In this document: one piece after another, positions 16,318 through 26,857 of the stretch
Layout: each line of letters begins with the position of its first letter
How positions within the stretch are numbered: position 1 is the first letter of the stretch
Assembly: GCF_900182645.1 (NCBI RefSeq)
Contig: NZ_FXTA01000006.1
Location: 124,001 to 188,000 of the forward strand
Length of the DNA: 64,000 nt
From: Flavobacterium resistens
Lineage (GTDB): Bacteria; Bacteroidota; Bacteroidia; Flavobacteriales; Flavobacteriaceae
Direction: 5' to 3'
Notes under the pieces: model-generated
The model's database searches: none
What the model was told of the DNA's origin: nothing
What the model saw: the letters and a program-made list of their open reading frames with translations, nothing else
Translations under genes and position numbers: made by a program

Positions 16318-19267
16318 AAAATTCTATTTCAACAATGCGTAATTGTCCGGTCGCATCAACCGATGTTTTATCTTTATATAAATCTAGTTCTTTTGTTGGA
16401 TCTACTTCAACAATTTTTGAAAATCCGTCTTTTTCGGTATTAGCACCAATTAATTCAATTGTAATTTTTTCAGCTAAAACTGGTTCTAGTGGAATAGTAA
16501 TGTAACCCAAACTTTGAGTTGTATTTCCTTTGAATACTTCTTTTCCGTCGGCTAAAATTCGAATTGGATAAATTTTAGTTCTCCAGCCTGTAAATTTTAT
16601 AACAGCTTCATTTACAATTGAAGGTTTTGAAAGCGTGTAAGTTATAGATCCTGTAGCAATGTTTCCATTATTTCTCCATTCCGTTAATTCGTTGTCGTCA
16701 TAACTTTTGTAAGTGTCATTATTGTTTGAAGGAGAAACAGCATTTAAGATATTTACCGGAATTCGTTTTTGTGCATAAGAAGGCGTTTTCGGAGTTGGTC
16801 CGCGTTCTAAATTTGAAGCCAGATTATTTCCAGGTAATTCTATTGAAAGACCGTTTTTTGTCTCTGCAGTTTTAGTTTCAAATGATAATTCGGTTTGTTT
16901 TAATCCTAGAGCTTGCGCTGAAATTGTTATTTTTCCGGCTTTCGCCAAAGACTGAATCATAACTCGGTTGACGCCGTTTTCGACGGGAATTTCTTTAGAA
17001 AGAATATAATTTTTTGGCCCCTGAGCAATACCACCAAGCCAAGAAGCGGGACCATTTAAAGAAAACGAAATCATATCATTGCTGATAGGGCATCGATTTC
17101 CATTTTTATCGATTAATTCAACTTCAATCAAGGCAGTGTCAGCGCCATCGGCGAGCATTCCTTGTGGTTGTGTAATTAATTTCAGTTTGATTTGAGAAGG
17201 TTCTCCAGCAGTTATTTTTTGATCTTCACTTAAAATAGTTCCATTTTCATTATAACCAATTGCTTTTATTGTACCAGATTTCCACGTAATATTTTCAAAT
17301 GTGAATAAAAATTCACTGCTTCTTTTTCCAAAACCTTGAGAAATTCCATTTACAAAAAGTTCAACTTTAGGAGCTGTAGAAACCACGTAGATATTTTTAA
17401 CCACGTTGTCAGTATAATTCCAATGTCCCATAATATGTGTACGATGTTTTTCAACATCAACCCAACCATCCCACATAACCTGATGCGCCCAATAACCATC
17501 TTTAGGAATACGCATAGCATCAACTTCACCACTGGTTCTGTAATTCGATTCGCCACGATGATGTGTATTGGAATCAGAGAAAATAATATTTACACCGCCA
17601 GAATTTACTCTTTTTCCGGTTCCGGGTCTTTCTCTGTAATAATCATACCAGCGAACTACATTTTCAATAGCATGACGATCTTGATTGTGATTATAATCTG
17701 ATGCGGGAGTTCCGCGATATAAAGGTCCGTCTCCTTCTTTATGAAAGGGAGGTGAAAATTCGTCCCAATATTTACGCATTCCTTCGTCTCGTGAATATTC
17801 GGTAGCCCATAATGGTTTTCGTGCACTTTTGTTGATGTAAAGCATTTCCCCGCCGTATTCAGCTTCTTGGCTGTCCAGCATTTCACGGGAACCGATTGCT
17901 CGTCCGCCAAAAGGATCATAAGTCTCTCTCAGGCTTTTCATTTCGTGCATATGCGCTTCGCTGATGGATTCGTTGCCGCTTTCATAAAAAATAATACTCG
18001 GATTGTTTCTATTGTAAATAATGGCATCGCGCATCAGGTTTACACGCTGTTTCCAAGTATCGCCTTGTGCATCTTTTTCGGCGTCACCGGCAGGCATGGC
18101 TTGTAATAATCCAACTCGATCACAGGATTCTATATCTTGTTTCCAAGGCGTAACATGCATCCATCGAACTAAATTTCCATTTCCTTCTACAATTAATTTA
18201 TTACTGAAATCACTCATCCAAGCCGGAACAGACATTCCAATTGCCGGCCATTCATTGCTGGTTCTTTGTGCATACCCCTTTATTTGTAAAACTCTATCAT
18301 TGAGCCAAAATTGTCCTTCGGCGAAAGCTGTTTTTCTAAAACCGGTTTTGGTGGAAACCTCGTCAACAATTTTTCCGTCAACTTTTAAAATGGTTTTTAC
18401 AGTGTATAAGTAACCGTATCCCCAGCTCCAAAAATGTAAATTATTAAGAAGAGAATTAGCTTTTAAAAGTTTAGTTTCATTTGGAGCAATTGTTGTTTTT
18501 TCGCCAGAAAAATAAGCGACTTTTTTTCCTTCTAAATCTTCAATTATTACATCATATTCAACTGTTTTTGCCGATTCAAATTCGTTACGTATTTCAGTTT
18601 CTGCATTGATAACAGCACTTTCAGCCTGAATGTCAATTTTAGAAGGATAAATATAAACTCCTGTAGTTTTTAGATTGGAATAGAGTGGAAGTGTCTGATA
18701 TAATTTGCTGGTTATATGAAGAAAAACATTTTTTGGAATACCGCCGTAATTTGCGTTGAAATTAGTGTTATTCCATTGATAAGGAACTCCAGTTGACTGT
18801 TCTTTGTATTTCCAGTCATTATCAATTCGTAGAGCAACAATATTTTCTTGGGGAAAAGGCTTAATTAAATCTGAAATATCAAAGCCAAAAGCCATTACGC
18901 CGTTTTCATGCATTCCAACTTTATGACCGTTGATGTAAATGATTCCAGCTTGTCGGATTCCTTCAAATTCTAAGAAGATTTTTTGGTCTTTGATTCCTTT
19001 TGGGAGTTTGAATTTTTTTCGGTACCAAACAATTCCAGTTGTAAGATGTTCAATATCTTTTTCAAAAGCTTCTTCTTGATTGTAAGCGTGCGGAAGCGTA
19101 ATTTTTTTCCATGAATTATCATTAAAACCAAGAGACTCTGCATTTTTAGAGTCTCCGGTTTTTAGTTTCCAGTCTGAATTGAAGTTGTATTTTTCTCTCT
19201 TAAATTCCTGAGAAAATATCGAGGTTTTAAAAAGAATTAAAACAAGAAATAAGAGCGTTTTTTTCAT
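16301..19267 (-). CDS. GH2 beta-galactosidase-type hydrolase
   Basis: A 988-residue GH2 enzyme with a signal peptide ending near IFSQ. The jelly-roll opening (GIVWYRKKFKLPKG), the acid/base Glu near 432 in ESGNES and the nucleophile Glu near 489 in ATEYSRDEG are present. After the barrel come Ig-like domains (ELIDKNGNRCPIS) and a C-terminal F5/8-like beta-sandwich (about 860-988, WRNNGNIATGSITY). Beta-galactosidase acting on RG-I galactan side chains is the best guess, with beta-glucuronidase also possible in GH2. Its ATG overlaps the stop of the upstream GH105 gene (TAATG), a translational-coupling arrangement. Confidence 0.87.
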   Translation of the reverse strand: MKKTLLFLVLILFKTSIFSQEFKREKYNFNSDWKLKTGDSKNAESLGFNDNSWKKITLPHAYNQEEAFEKDIEHLTTGIVWYRKKFKLPKGIKDQKIFLEFEGIRQAGIIYINGHKVGMHENGVMAFGFDISDLIKPFPQENIVALRIDNDWKYKEQSTGVPYQWNNTNFNANYGGIPKNVFLHITSKLYQTLPLYSNLKTTGVYIYPSKIDIQAESAVINAETEIRNEFESAKTVEYDVIIEDLEGKKVAYFSGEKTTIAPNETKLLKANSLLNNLHFWSWGYGYLYTVKTILKVDGKIVDEVSTKTGFRKTAFAEGQFWLNDRVLQIKGYAQRTSNEWPAIGMSVPAWMSDFSNKLIVEGNGNLVRWMHVTPWKQDIESCDRVGLLQAMPAGDAEKDAQGDTWKQRVNLMRDAIIYNRNNPSIIFYESGNESISEAHMHEMKSLRETYDPFGGRAIGSREMLDSQEAEYGGEMLYINKSARKPLWATEYSRDEGMRKYWDEFSPPFHKEGDGPLYRGTPASDYNHNQDRHAIENVVRWYDYYRERPGTGKRVNSGGVNIIFSDSNTHHRGESNYRTSGEVDAMRIPKDGYWAHQVMWDGWVDVEKHRTHIMGHWNYTDNVVKNIYVVSTAPKVELFVNGISQGFGKRSSEFLFTFENITWKSGTIKAIGYNENGTILSEDQKITAGEPSQIKLKLITQPQGMLADGADTALIEVELIDKNGNRCPISNDMISFSLNGPASWLGGIAQGPKNYILSKEIPVENGVNRVMIQSLAKAGKITISAQALGLKQTELSFETKTAETKNGLSIELPGNNLASNLERGPTPKTPSYAQKRIPVNILNAVSPSNNNDTYKSYDDNELTEWRNNGNIATGSITYTLSKPSIVNEAVIKFTGWRTKIYPIRILADGKEVFKGNTTQSLGYITIPLEPVLAEKITIELIGANTEKDGFSKIVEVDPTKELDLYKDKTSVDATGQLRIVEIEFYEKIK

Positions 19268-20391
19268 TATTTCATTTTATAAATTTCTGAGCCTGCAAGT
19301 AAAAAACAACCTAAACCATAATCCTCAAAATCAGGAAATTTATCGTATGAAAGTGGTTGGCCATCTTTAGGTTCTTTACCTGTTGATTGTAAAAAACCTA
19401 AAGCACCATTAGTGTGAAGACTTTCTTTTATCATAGCATCCCAAGCTTTTTGAACAACTGGCAAATACGTTTCTTTTTTCAAAATACCACTGTTGATTCC
19501 GTAAGCCATTCCATAAACGAATAAAGCTGTTCCTGAAGTTTCTTTTTCACCAAAATTTGTTGGGTCATGCAAACTTACATTCCAAAATCCGTCAGCTCTT
19601 TGAATTGGGACTAATGCTGCAGCCATTGCTTTTAAATCTTTTACATATTGCTCCCTGTGTGGTGCGTTTTCAGGAATAATGGTAAGTACTTTTGCCAATG
19701 CGCCAATAACCCATCCATTTCCGCGGCTCCAGTAACAATCTTCTCCGTTTGGCTCTTTGTAAGGCGGATCAAAATCGGCATCGCGCCACCATAAACCATC
19801 TTTTGGATTAAATAATCCGTTATCGCCGTGTTTGTTTCTTGAGTACATGTACATTTGGTACATTTTTTCGAAATAACGATTATCTTTTTCTAAAACGCCC
19901 AATTTTGCAAAAACTGGCATTCCCATTTGAATGGCATCAATCCAAGACCAATCGTCTAATTGAGGTGTATTTAAAAGCATGTTGATGTTTGCTTTTGTAT
20001 TTTTTAGTTTCTTAGCATCTGGTTCTAAATTGTACAAGTCAATGTAAGTCTGTGCGGCACAATAATTATCAGCATTTCGGGTTGTGTTACCTTTATCGAA
20101 ACCCCATTTGTGAAACTCTGACCATGAATAGGCATAATCATAATAAGCTTCTTTTGGAAAAATTTCATGAAGCGCCATTAATCCTTCATAATAAACACCA
20201 CGTGTCCAAATATTACTTGGGCGTTCTTTGTTTGTGATGATTGTTTTTCCTGTTTCTGGCCATTTTTGCATAAAATAATCATTAGCCAAAATCATTTGTT
20301 TTAGAACTAATTTTTTATCGAATGGCTGTTGCGCACTTATTGTACAGGTGTACAAAAAGCATATTGAGAAGAATAAGGATAATTTTTTCAT
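19267..20391 (-). CDS. GH105 unsaturated rhamnogalacturonyl hydrolase
   Basis: A 374-residue GH105 protein, close to the size of YteR, with a signal peptide ending near ISAQ. Typical segments are TRGVYYEGLMAL, WSWIDAIQMGMPVFA with the presumed catalytic Asp, DCYWSRGNGWVIGAL and KETSGTALFVYGMAYGI. Role: releases the unsaturated galacturonate from lyase-generated RG-I oligosaccharides in the periplasm. It stands between GH106, 22 bases upstream, and GH2, which it overlaps by one base, so alpha-rhamnosidase and unsaturated uronyl hydrolase are produced together, as sequential cutting of RG-I backbone fragments would need. Confidence 0.92.
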   Translation of the reverse strand: MKKLSLFFSICFLYTCTISAQQPFDKKLVLKQMILANDYFMQKWPETGKTIITNKERPSNIWTRGVYYEGLMALHEIFPKEAYYDYAYSWSEFHKWGFDKGNTTRNADNYCAAQTYIDLYNLEPDAKKLKNTKANINMLLNTPQLDDWSWIDAIQMGMPVFAKLGVLEKDNRYFEKMYQMYMYSRNKHGDNGLFNPKDGLWWRDADFDPPYKEPNGEDCYWSRGNGWVIGALAKVLTIIPENAPHREQYVKDLKAMAAALVPIQRADGFWNVSLHDPTNFGEKETSGTALFVYGMAYGINSGILKKETYLPVVQKAWDAMIKESLHTNGALGFLQSTGKEPKDGQPLSYDKFPDFEDYGLGCFLLAGSEIYKMK

Positions 20392-20413
20392 TTTTTGTAT
20401 TCTTAGTTAATAG

Positions 20414-23212
20414 TTAGTTTTGCTGTTTTAATGGCGTGATTGTGATTGGGCCTAAAAGTCCTGATGGCATTGGAGCCCATTTTGTAGCGTCGAATTTTTT
20501 ATAATCTTTGTCAACCATATTGATTTCATAAAAAACCTTCCATTCTTCGCCTTTTAATTCCTTGTCGCGAATTCGGTTTGCAGAAAGATTTGTAACCTGA
20601 ATTTTTAAGATATTTTTCCCTGATTTTAATTTTCCGATATTTAATTGATAAGGAACAGACCATGCAGTACCAATGAATTCGTCATTTAGCCAAACTTTTG
20701 CGCTTTCGCGGACGTCACCCAGATTTAAATTCCAATGTTCAATTTTGGCATTTGGATTGTTAAATTCCAAAGTATAAGTGGCTGATCCCGAAAATGCTTC
20801 GGCTTCCGGTCCTAATTTTGTCCAGGATTCTAAATTTGAAATAGTTGCGCTTGGAGGCAATTGTGGCCCGCCTTTGTTGAAATTAATTTTCCAGCTTCCT
20901 TTTAACGGAATTGCATCTGCAGTTGCTTCATAGTAATTCCATTTTTTCTGCGAAGCTGTATTTTCAGTCTTTAAAAAATAAGATTCACCCGGAGCTATTT
21001 TAATTTTCACCAAAGTTACATCAGCTGATTTTTTTACAATTGCATTTCCAAATTCTCTAGTTAACGGATTTAAGATTATAACTTCTTTATTTCCAGCCTG
21101 AATTGGGACGAAATCATCAATAGTTTTGGTCGTGTGGTTAACTAAATAATAGATTTTTTCACCGTCAACATTTCTTCTTATGAATTTCAAACCTGTATTT
21201 ACAAGCGTTTCAGGATAAATTTTAGCACTTTCTAACGTTTTTAAGACATCTGAAGTTGGTTTTACAATTTCACTGTTTGCTGTTAAAAAGTTTTGAAGTT
21301 CTTGTTCTTGTTTTCTATAATCATTGAAACCAGGAACAGATTCTGGAAGGCTTTCGAAAATGATATTTGCTCCCGATTTTTTCAATTCAATCAATTTCTG
21401 CAAAGTAGCAAGAGGCATTTTTTGTGTTGGAGGAATTACTAAAGCTTTGAAAGTTGTGCCATTAAGATTGATTTTTCCGTCAATAACTTTGGCTTCAGCA
21501 ATAAAATTATCAGAGATAAAATCTACGCCATAACCTTTATTCATTAACTTTTTGGTAGAAGCATAGAAAGAAGTAGGGTGAAGCCATTCCTGAAGCGAAT
21601 GTATTTTGAATTCAAAAAATAAAGTTCCTTTTTGGTATTTGTCCCAAGTATCAAAAATTGGCCAATAAAGCAGAATTTCATTGTCTGATTTTCCTTGCTG
21701 CAACATGGATTGACAGTTTGAAATATATGAGAATAGAGAAGGAGCATCTTCCCAAATACTGTTATTGGCATTAAAATTTACCGAAGCATAAAATTGCCAT
21801 CCCGGCCATGCAGCTCTATCTGGCGAATAAGTCGAACCATGAAGAAAAATATGATTGATGCCACTTAGCATTAAATCCTCAGCTTCTGGTTTACATTGCG
21901 ATAAAGCCGCTTTGAAATGTTCGCGAAGCCATGTAAAAGTCTCAGATGAAACTAGATTTTTTCCCGAAATATGTGCGGCAGATGATGAAAATTTAAGCAT
22001 TACAGGATCAGCATCTCCTTCACGGATGTCTTCTTTTTCTCTTCTAAATCCCGGAATGTCAAAAGGCATCGAACCAAAAGTTTCACATTCTGGAATATCT
22101 GCAGCAGCATATAAATCAATCAGATTTCCTGGAGATCCATGCGCCTGAAGCTTGGTTTTGAAATTTTTCGAATGCGCCCATTCTGTCCACGGCTTGTCAA
22201 ATTTATTCAGCAATAAATCGCCGATTGTTTGTCTGTAATCGCTTCTAATTCGGTTACCAATTTCACTATCAGTTTCATTCAATAATAAAGGCAATTCCTT
22301 TTTTAAATCATAACCGCGCAGTTTTTGAAATTCTTCGAAAAATTTAGGAGTAAAATCGGTACCATAAACTTCATAACTGTCATTAAAAATGGCTCTTATT
22401 TTGCCTTCTCGACCTTTAAAAGCATTATTAAACGGAACTACATAAGCGTCTAATGCTTCTGTAGAATAATGGTCTAAAGTAAAACCGTTTCCGCCCGGCG
22501 CCGCTCTTTTTACTTGTTGTCCAGTTTTTCCGCTAAAAACAGCATACAAAGTATAATCTGTTTTTTTTGCCTTCCACTTTAATTTATTTGGTTCGGTCTG
22601 ATCTGGAATTGAAATCGATTTTCCATCAATTCCTTTATCTTTTATTTTTGTCTGGTTCTTTTTAAGTTGATCTGTTAAATTAATATAGGAACCATCATTT
22701 CCGTAAGCGACTACATATAATAGTTCGGCCGGATTTTTTTCTTTTTTGTTTTCGACAGAAATATTTCTGTCAAATGTTTCGTCTTTTTTTAGCGGATATT
22801 TTTCAATAATCAATTTTGTTGCAGCGTTCGCAACCGTTACATGCGATCCTCCATATGGCCATCCTGTTCCCAAAACCATATCAACTTGCATGTGCAGACT
22901 ATCTGCAACATGAACTGTATAGTCGAGCATTTCCATCCATTTTGGAGATAGATAATCTATGAAATTATTTTCTTCGCCTTTTACTCCATATATAGGAGTA
23001 ATTTCTACACCTCCAATTCCTGCATTATGAAAATCTAAGAGTCTTTTTTTTAAGTTTGGCTTATCTACAGCGCTTCCCATCCACCACCAGCGCGCCCATG
23101 GCTGATTTATATTAGTAGATTTTGGCCAAGGTGATTTTGTTTCCTGAGCCGAAGAACTTAAAATCCAGCAAAAAGACAGGAGGATAAGACAATTTGATTT
23201 GGTTATTTTCAT
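20414..23212 (-). CDS. GH106 alpha-L-rhamnosidase
   Basis: A 932-residue protein with a signal peptide ending near SSAQ and the GH106 signature region RWWWMGSAVDKPNLKK, GGVEITPIYGVKG, VDMVLGTGWPYGGSHV. The C-terminal jelly roll (about 820-930, WNLNLGDVRESAKVWLNDE) is normal for this family. GH106 enzymes remove terminal alpha-L-rhamnose from RG-I or RG-II oligosaccharides. It is the first gene of the leftward operon, with a tandem-repeat operator and promoter 100-146 bases upstream of its start. That operator type also precedes rhaT, which supports joint control of rhamnose release and uptake. Confidence 0.9.
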   Translation of the reverse strand: MKITKSNCLILLSFCWILSSSAQETKSPWPKSTNINQPWARWWWMGSAVDKPNLKKRLLDFHNAGIGGVEITPIYGVKGEENNFIDYLSPKWMEMLDYTVHVADSLHMQVDMVLGTGWPYGGSHVTVANAATKLIIEKYPLKKDETFDRNISVENKKEKNPAELLYVVAYGNDGSYINLTDQLKKNQTKIKDKGIDGKSISIPDQTEPNKLKWKAKKTDYTLYAVFSGKTGQQVKRAAPGGNGFTLDHYSTEALDAYVVPFNNAFKGREGKIRAIFNDSYEVYGTDFTPKFFEEFQKLRGYDLKKELPLLLNETDSEIGNRIRSDYRQTIGDLLLNKFDKPWTEWAHSKNFKTKLQAHGSPGNLIDLYAAADIPECETFGSMPFDIPGFRREKEDIREGDADPVMLKFSSSAAHISGKNLVSSETFTWLREHFKAALSQCKPEAEDLMLSGINHIFLHGSTYSPDRAAWPGWQFYASVNFNANNSIWEDAPSLFSYISNCQSMLQQGKSDNEILLYWPIFDTWDKYQKGTLFFEFKIHSLQEWLHPTSFYASTKKLMNKGYGVDFISDNFIAEAKVIDGKINLNGTTFKALVIPPTQKMPLATLQKLIELKKSGANIIFESLPESVPGFNDYRKQEQELQNFLTANSEIVKPTSDVLKTLESAKIYPETLVNTGLKFIRRNVDGEKIYYLVNHTTKTIDDFVPIQAGNKEVIILNPLTREFGNAIVKKSADVTLVKIKIAPGESYFLKTENTASQKKWNYYEATADAIPLKGSWKINFNKGGPQLPPSATISNLESWTKLGPEAEAFSGSATYTLEFNNPNAKIEHWNLNLGDVRESAKVWLNDEFIGTAWSVPYQLNIGKLKSGKNILKIQVTNLSANRIRDKELKGEEWKVFYEINMVDKDYKKFDATKWAPMPSGLLGPITITPLKQQN

Positions 23213-23581
23213 TGGTTGTGGTTCAATAGTTTTATAAAACGGTTACTAATTTACTTACTTCACATATGTATAGAATCATGTAATAGTAACTTTTTTAATA
23301 GTTGTAATAAGGTAAAAGTAATGGCAGGAACTCAATTTGCTATCCTGTAGCGTCCTGTTTTCTATCATTTTATTAAAAATCAAAAGAGTAATAATTTGTG
23401 GTATTTTTTTCTCAATTCGCATTTTTAAGCAAGAATAAGTATGAATTACAAAAAAAATATTAAAGAAAATTTCATATCGTTTATTTGTAAATTCTACACT
23501 TATTCAGCCTTGTAAATCAGATAGTTGAAGTTTTTTTAAGTTAATAAAAACATAAAAGTAATTATAAGAACCTGAAAGTTA
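23213..23581. other. Divergent regulatory region, GH106 and susC1
   Basis: Gap of 448 bp to the susC1 start, listed here up to its operator. It contains the leftward operator and -7 element at 23313-23358. Between that and the rightward operator at 23582 lies about 220 bp of A+T-rich sequence with no further motif that I recognise and no LacI-type palindrome. Confidence 0.6.
23313..23358 (-). promoter_or_regulatory. Tandem-repeat operator and promoter for the GH106 operon
   Basis: Read leftward: ACAGGACGCT then ACAGGATAGC (23358 to 23339), an 18-bp gap, and TACTTTTA (23320 to 23313), which matches TAnnTTTG except for the last base. The second half-repeat occupies the place of a -33 box, so a bound activator would touch RNA polymerase. 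Confidence 0.72.
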
Positions 23582-23627
23582 ACAGGATACTACAGGATGC
23601 TGTGCGATCTGCTTCTAAATAAATTTG
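23582..23627 (+). promoter_or_regulatory. Tandem-repeat operator and promoter of susC1
   Basis: ACAGGATACT (23582-23591) and ACAGGATGCT (23592-23601) are adjacent direct repeats. After 18 bp comes a perfect -7 element, TAAATTTG (23620-23627). The expected leader to the ATG at 23661 is about 27 bases and is nearly the same as that of susC2. Confidence 0.8.
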
Positions 23628-23660
23628 GATGAACTAATTAATTAACCAAATTAAACTTTT

Positions 23661-26600
23661 ATGAAAAACAAATTTAGTCTTTTGCTGATTTTGGTCATGT
23701 TTGCGCTGTTGCAGACAGCAGGTTATGCGCAGAACAAAGTGGTTAAAGGTACAATCACTGATGCGGCAGGACTGCCAATACCAGGAGCAAATGTACTTAT
23801 TAAAGGAACAAAACAGGGAACAAGTACTGATTTTGATGGTAAATACTCTATCAGTGCAAATACAGGACAAGTATTAGTATACTCGTCTACTGGTTCAAAA
23901 TCTGTTGAAAGAACTGTTAGTACTTCTTCAGAAATTAATGTAAAACTTGTTGAAGAAGTATCTCAACTTAATGAGATTGTTGTTGTTGGTTACGGAACTG
24001 CAAAAAAATCAGACGTAACAGGAGCAGTTTCAAGTATAAATGCGCAGCAATTAATGAATAGACCTGTTTCAAGTGCAACTGAAGCATTACAAGGTAAAAT
24101 TGCCGGAGTTGATGTAAAAACTAGCGAACGCCCAGGAACGCTTGGGGAAGTACGTATTCGTGGTAATCGCTCAATAACAGCAGGTAATGAACCTTTATAT
24201 GTTGTAGATGGCGTGCCTTTGTTGTCAGCATCTGCAATTGAAACATTAAATCCAAGAGATATTGAAACGATGGATATTCTTAAAGATGCTTCAGCAACAG
24301 CTATTTATGGATCACGTGGTGCAAATGGAGTTGTTATCGTAACAACTAAGCAAGGAAAATCAGGCCGATTTACCTTAAATTATGCAGGTACAGTAACGAC
24401 TTCTGATATTGTTGACAGATCGCCATCAATGAGCGCGGCTGATTTTATTACATACAGACGTTGGGCTGCATACAATCTTGATCCAGCTAAATATGCTAAT
24501 CCAGCAACGCCAACTCTTGCTAATGACAAGTTAATTTTTGACAGTGCATTAGATGGTCAAACATCAAGGGATAATGTATTAAAAGGATGGGCAAGCGGTA
24601 CTTGGGATGCTTCAAAAGTAACTAATACAAACTGGACTGATTATGTAACTCAAACAGGAGTTAGTACAGAGCACGTTCTTAGTGCTAGTGGAGGTTCTGA
24701 AAAAGTAAATACTTATGGGTCTATAGGTTATTTAGATAATCAGGGTACTCAAAAAGGACAGTGGTACAAACGTTACACTGCAAAATTGACTTCAAATATT
24801 ACTCCGGTTGATTGGTTTAAAATGACTGCTTCTTTCAATGCTTCATGGAGTGAGCAAGATTATGGTATGTCAACTTTAAGTGCAAGAAGTGGTACATCGC
24901 CAGATGCTATTTATGGTGCCGCTAAGCAAATTTATAATATTGCTGTTCCTTATGATGCAAACGGTAATACAATCATTAATCCGGGAGGTGAATCAGGTGT
25001 TTATACGATTATGGATGAGTGGGAGAAAAGTACTCAACAATCGCAAACAATGCGTGTTTTAGCTAATTTTTCTGCAACTTTGGATTTTGGTAAAATGACA
25101 AAGTCATTGGAAGGACTTAGTTACAAGATAAATTTCGGACCTGATTTCCGTAATTGGAGAGAAGGTGTTTATGTCGATGGTACATCATCATTAAAAGTTA
25201 ACGCCAACGGTAGTGCAGGTAGTAATTTTGCACGTCTTAAAAACCGTCGTGACCTTTCATGGACTCTTGATAATATAATTAGCTATGACCGTACATTCGC
25301 GGCTAAGCATAAAGTTGGTGCAACTTTGTTACAGACAGCATCATCATGGGATTATGAAACTTCTGAAATGAGTGCTAATAATATTCCTAAGCCTTCTTTT
25401 TTATGGAATGCAATGGGTTCAGTAGATGCTACAAATGCTGCTAATAATGCACGTATGAGTTCTGGAATTAATCAGCGTGCCATAACGTCATACATGGCTC
25501 GTGCAAATTATGGTTATGATAACCGCTATTTATTGACCGTGTCAGGACGATGGGATGGAGTTACGCAACTATCTGAAGGACATAAATGGGACTTTTTCCC
25601 GTCTGCAGCATTAGCATGGCGTATTAACAATGAAGAATTCTTGAAAAATGTTGATTGGATTAAAAATCTTAAACTTCGTTTAGGTCTTGGTACTTCTGGT
25701 AACTCTTCTGTGCCACCTTATGGAACATTAGGAAACATTAGCCAAATATTCCTTCCTTTTAATGGTCAGAGCAATGCAATAGGTTTTACTACAAATGAAC
25801 CTTATTATACAGATACCCAAACAGGAATGGCTAACAAAAACTTGGGTTGGGAAAAAACAACGCAATACAATCTTGGTATTGATTTTAGTTTCTTGAACAA
25901 CAGAATCAGCGGTACTATTGATACTTATAAATCGGATACTAAAGATTTATTATTAAAAGTAGATATACCACCAGTATCTGGTTATCCATTCATTGTTTCG
26001 AATATTGGTGAAACAAAAAATCATGGAGTTGAGGTAACGCTTAATCTTATTCCAGTACAAACTGCTAGCGGATTTACATGGGAAAGTAGTTTTAACAGTG
26101 CTTGGCAAAAAGATGAAATTGTGAATTTAGCAAATGGTGCACAAGACATGGTAAGTAACTCATGGTTCATTGGACAATCTATTGCTGTTCGTTATGGGTA
26201 TGATAATAATGGTCTTTGGCAAAATACTCCAGAGGATCTTGCTGAGATGGCTAAATGGAATGCTAACGGTTATAAATTTACTCCAGGTAACGTGAGACCA
26301 AAGGATCAAAATGGCGATTACAGAATGGATGCTTCTGACCGTGTAGTTGTAGGTAACAGTAATCCTCGTTGGACAATGGGATGGAATAATAACTTTAGTT
26401 ATAAAGGTTTTGATTTGGGAATAAATCTTTACGGACGTATGGGATATACTGCATCTTTAGGCGGAGAAGCTTTAACAGCTCATGCTAATCAGCGTGAAAC
26501 TGATTACTGGACTCCAGATAATCCAAATGCTGAATTCCAAAAACCGATTTTAGGTCAAGCGACTTCAGGTTCAGCAGACCCTTTTTCAGGACTTCTTGGT

Positions 26601-26816
26601 TTCCAAAAAGCCTCTTTCGTAAAAATTCGTAATATTTCTTTGGGTTATAATTTATCTAAAGACGTTGCAAATAAATTTGGATTAGCAAACATGAAACTTT
26701 ATGTGCAAGCTGTAAATCCAGGAAGTATTTATCAATCTTTAGATTGGTATGATTATGACACGGAGAAAACGTATTACAACCGCAGTTTTGTTATGGGTAT
26801 CGAAGTTGGGTTTTAA
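23661..26816 (+). CDS. SusC-like TonB-dependent outer-membrane transporter 1
   Basis: A 1051-residue SusC-family transporter for oligosaccharide import across the outer membrane. Order of parts: signal peptide to about residue 23, carboxypeptidase-D-like domain (KGTITDAAGLPIPGANVLIK, about 28-105), TonB-box region (EIVVVGYGT), plug domain with the SusC signature DASATAIYGSRGANGV (about 210), then the 22-strand barrel ending in the C-terminal Phe (GIEVGF). It is followed by its SusD partner. The mature N-terminus and promoter are almost the same as in the susC at 29411, indicating duplication. Expected ligands are pectic oligosaccharides. Confidence 0.95.
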   Translation: MKNKFSLLLILVMFALLQTAGYAQNKVVKGTITDAAGLPIPGANVLIKGTKQGTSTDFDGKYSISANTGQVLVYSSTGSKSVERTVSTSSEINVKLVEEVSQLNEIVVVGYGTAKKSDVTGAVSSINAQQLMNRPVSSATEALQGKIAGVDVKTSERPGTLGEVRIRGNRSITAGNEPLYVVDGVPLLSASAIETLNPRDIETMDILKDASATAIYGSRGANGVVIVTTKQGKSGRFTLNYAGTVTTSDIVDRSPSMSAADFITYRRWAAYNLDPAKYANPATPTLANDKLIFDSALDGQTSRDNVLKGWASGTWDASKVTNTNWTDYVTQTGVSTEHVLSASGGSEKVNTYGSIGYLDNQGTQKGQWYKRYTAKLTSNITPVDWFKMTASFNASWSEQDYGMSTLSARSGTSPDAIYGAAKQIYNIAVPYDANGNTIINPGGESGVYTIMDEWEKSTQQSQTMRVLANFSATLDFGKMTKSLEGLSYKINFGPDFRNWREGVYVDGTSSLKVNANGSAGSNFARLKNRRDLSWTLDNIISYDRTFAAKHKVGATLLQTASSWDYETSEMSANNIPKPSFLWNAMGSVDATNAANNARMSSGINQRAITSYMARANYGYDNRYLLTVSGRWDGVTQLSEGHKWDFFPSAALAWRINNEEFLKNVDWIKNLKLRLGLGTSGNSSVPPYGTLGNISQIFLPFNGQSNAIGFTTNEPYYTDTQTGMANKNLGWEKTTQYNLGIDFSFLNNRISGTIDTYKSDTKDLLLKVDIPPVSGYPFIVSNIGETKNHGVEVTLNLIPVQTASGFTWESSFNSAWQKDEIVNLANGAQDMVSNSWFIGQSIAVRYGYDNNGLWQNTPEDLAEMAKWNANGYKFTPGNVRPKDQNGDYRMDASDRVVVGNSNPRWTMGWNNNFSYKGFDLGINLYGRMGYTASLGGEALTAHANQRETDYWTPDNPNAEFQKPILGQATSGSADPFSGLLGFQKASFVKIRNISLGYNLSKDVANKFGLANMKLYVQAVNPGSIYQSLDWYDYDTEKTYYNRSFVMGIEVGF

Positions 26817-26857
26817 TAAATTATGGCGAATTGAAGTATAACAATAAAAGTAAAAAA

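Noticed and set aside
18021..18413. Long antisense frames over the GH2 gene (also 17336-17701 and others over large enzymes)
   Set aside because: The opposite strand encodes a protein with full family signatures, and the antisense products have no recognisable features.
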